From an uncultured Mollicutes bacterium (lineage in GTDB: Bacteria > Bacillota_I > Bacilli_A > UBA3375): a stretch of DNA of 7,023 nt. A model generated the notes under the pieces. The model searched no databases. It had not been told where the DNA came from and worked only from the letters and a program-made list of their open reading frames with translations. Made by a program: the position numbers and the translations under genes. The stretch covers positions 1-7,023 of the forward strand of contig CAMZNW010000163.1 of the NCBI GenBank assembly GCA_947313935.1. The letters are read 5' to 3'. This document shows positions 5,792-7,023 of the stretch, piece after piece; position 1 is the stretch's first letter, and every line of letters begins with the position of its first letter.

Positions 5792-6708
5792 TGTTAAACA
5801 TTTATTATAGTAAAAATAGCGAATTAATTCATTCAACAATAAAATTTAATTTTCCAGATATACATTTTGATTCTTACGATTATAATGACACATCACTTGA
5901 ACATATCTATCATGAATTAATGAGTACTTCTTTATTTAAAACAAATGATGATGGCATTATTTTAAAAAATTGTTCTCTTATTGAAAATAAAGTTAAATTA
6001 GATAATTTTGATTTATCATTATTAACTAAACTTGCTTCAACTGAATTAATTAATTTTATTATCATTTTAAATCGTCCACTTAACACTAATAATGTTTATA
6101 TACAAAACTTAACAAATTTATATAATTATTTTGAATTAAATGCTGATTTAGATAGTATTACTACTTTCTTTAAAACTTATTGTCTTAAAAATAATATTAA
6201 TATTAATTCACAAAATTTACAACTTTTAATAAATCGTTACGACTTTAATATTCCATTAATTCAAAACGAATTATCTAGATTATCATTAATTGATTTTCCT
6301 AATGAAATATCAAATATTATAATTGATGAATATGCACTTGCTGATTCACATTTCAACATTTTTAATTTAACTACTGCAATGTTACAGTACGATAAAATAA
6401 CTTCAGAAAAACTTATTTCTGATAGTATTTTAGCTGGACAAACAATTTACGAAATACTTGGATTATTTGCAAGCCAACTTCGTTTTTTTTATCAAGTGAA
6501 ATTACTTTCTAACAAATTAAATTCAACTGAAATTTCTAATATTCTTAAAGTCCATCCTTATCGAGTTAAAACTTGCTTTAAAGAGTTAAATAATATCTCC
6601 ATCACGAACTTAACTCATCAATATAAAATAATTTCTGAAATTGATTATAAAATTAAAACTGGTCAACTTGATAGTGATTTAACTTTAACTCTGTTTTTAA
6701 ACTCATAA
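5791..6708 (+). CDS. holA: DNA polymerase III subunit delta
   Basis: The delta subunit of the clamp loader opens the sliding clamp during replication. The 305-residue protein is somewhat shorter than the usual 330-345. Its C-terminal part is diagnostic: SQLRFFYQVKLL (228-239), EISNILKVHPYRVK (247-260) and EIDYKIKTGQLD (283-294). The N-terminal strand IYYSKNSELI replaces the family's usual IYLLYGEDEFLI-like start, and there is no working Walker A motif, as is normal for delta. The ATG overlaps the comEC stop (TAATG), and AAGGAG lies four bases upstream within comEC, so translation is coupled. The comEA-comEC-holA order is widespread in Bacillota. The gene is followed by a shared terminator and the convergent rbfA. 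Confidence 0.93.
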   Translation: MLNIYYSKNSELIHSTIKFNFPDIHFDSYDYNDTSLEHIYHELMSTSLFKTNDDGIILKNCSLIENKVKLDNFDLSLLTKLASTELINFIIILNRPLNTNNVYIQNLTNLYNYFELNADLDSITTFFKTYCLKNNININSQNLQLLINRYDFNIPLIQNELSRLSLIDFPNEISNIIIDEYALADSHFNIFNLTTAMLQYDKITSEKLISDSILAGQTIYEILGLFASQLRFFYQVKLLSNKLNSTEISNILKVHPYRVKTCFKELNNISITNLTHQYKIISEIDYKIKTGQLDSDLTLTLFLNS

Positions 6709-6733
6709 ATATAAAAGTTAATATTATAATTTA

Positions 6734-6770
6734 AAAAATGATTTCATTAATTTTGAAATCATTTTTCTTT
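6734..6770. terminator. Bidirectional terminator between holA and rbfA
   Basis: A 13-bp inverted repeat (6734-6746 with 6754-6766; core TGATTTCA and TGAAATCA-like arms, 7-base loop) has runs of A on the left and T on the right. It can terminate both the plus-strand comEA-comEC-holA transcript and the minus-strand rbfA transcript. It lies 26 bases after the holA stop and about 17-20 bases from the rbfA stop. Confidence 0.85.
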
Positions 6771-6786
6771 TATTTTAATTATTTTA

Positions 6787-7023
6787 TTATTTTAATGCAT
6801 CCTTTAATAATTGATCTACTTTATTATAATTATCAAGACTATCATCATATTTAAAAATTAAATGAGGAATTCGACGCATTGGCACCAATTGTGCTAATCT
6901 TTTTTTTAAGAATTTTTCTTTTGAATTTAATATTTTTAATACTTCATCTTGTGAATTTTGATCTAAACAATTAAAATATAATTTTACATCTCCTAAATCT
7001 TTTGTTAATTCAGCATCTACAAT
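6787..7023 (-). CDS. rbfA: Ribosome-binding factor A, C-terminal part (cut by window end)
   Basis: Reading leftward from the window's right edge there are 78 codons in frame, then a stop at 6789-6787. The peptide has the RbfA C-terminal half: VDAELTKDLGDVKLYF near its start, then KKRLAQLVPMRRIPHLIFKY (residues 40-59) and a final KVDQLLKDAL. RbfA is a KH-fold protein that binds the 30S subunit and helps mature the 5' end of 16S rRNA. Compared with the usual 110-120 residues, about the first 35-45 are missing to the right. It converges on holA and shares the terminator at 6734-6770. In many Bacillota rbfA lies downstream of infB; that cannot be checked here. Confidence 0.9.
   Translation of the reverse strand: MVDAELTKDLGDVKLYFNCLDQNSQDEVLKILNSKEKFLKKRLAQLVPMRRIPHLIFKYDDSLDNYNKVDQLLKDALK

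Overview
This is a very AT-rich window from a bacterial chromosome. The minus-strand 16S rRNA 5' end reads, in the transcribed direction, GGCGGCATGCCTAATACATG, a form seen in low-GC Bacillota. The gene content (comEA-comEC-holA, rbfA, short proteins, clear Shine-Dalgarno sites) points to a low-GC Bacillota lineage near the Erysipelotrichia/Mollicutes border. That placement is inference from about 70 bases of 16S plus gene style. Conserved Trp positions use TGG, and no gene needs TGA read as Trp, so I see no sign of the Mycoplasma genetic code.

Layout. Positions 1-76 (minus) are the first bases of a 16S rRNA gene, preceded by a leader with a 5' hairpin and a boxA-like element and by a strong promoter (TTGACG-17 bp-TATAAT). 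Positions 367-1068 (minus) encode a YaaA/DUF328 peroxide-stress family protein with its own promoter (TTGACT-17 bp-TATACT). It is transcribed toward the rRNA operon with no visible terminator between them. The divergent side carries a small metal-type cassette: an extended -10 promoter, a two-copy operator, an ArsR-family repressor (1341-1667), and an overlapping multicopper oxidase (1651-3017). The oxidase has a one-base frameshift near 1824-1840 and a Tyr where the first type-2 copper His should be. A perfect 29-bp hairpin (3025-3087) closes this cassette.

The second half is the DNA-uptake/replication operon comEA-comEC-holA (3183-6708), packed with overlaps. ComEA binds incoming DNA, ComEC is the membrane channel with a metallo-beta-lactamase-like domain, and HolA is the delta subunit of the clamp loader. 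The comEC reading frame runs at least 350 bases upstream of its first ATG (4079) without any ATG, GTG or TTG. Its N-terminal membrane and DUF4131 region is encoded there, so the real start is non-standard; ATT at 3683 behind an AGGAG is the best candidate. A bidirectional terminator (6734-6770) separates holA from the convergent 3' part of rbfA (6787-7023, minus), which is cut by the window end.

I see no CRISPR array, tRNA, insertion sequence or phage gene. The points most worth a second look are the broken and ligand-altered oxidase, the missing comEC start codon, and the ArsR protein with its unusual Cys/His set and neat operator. I found no convincing case for a wholly new system here.
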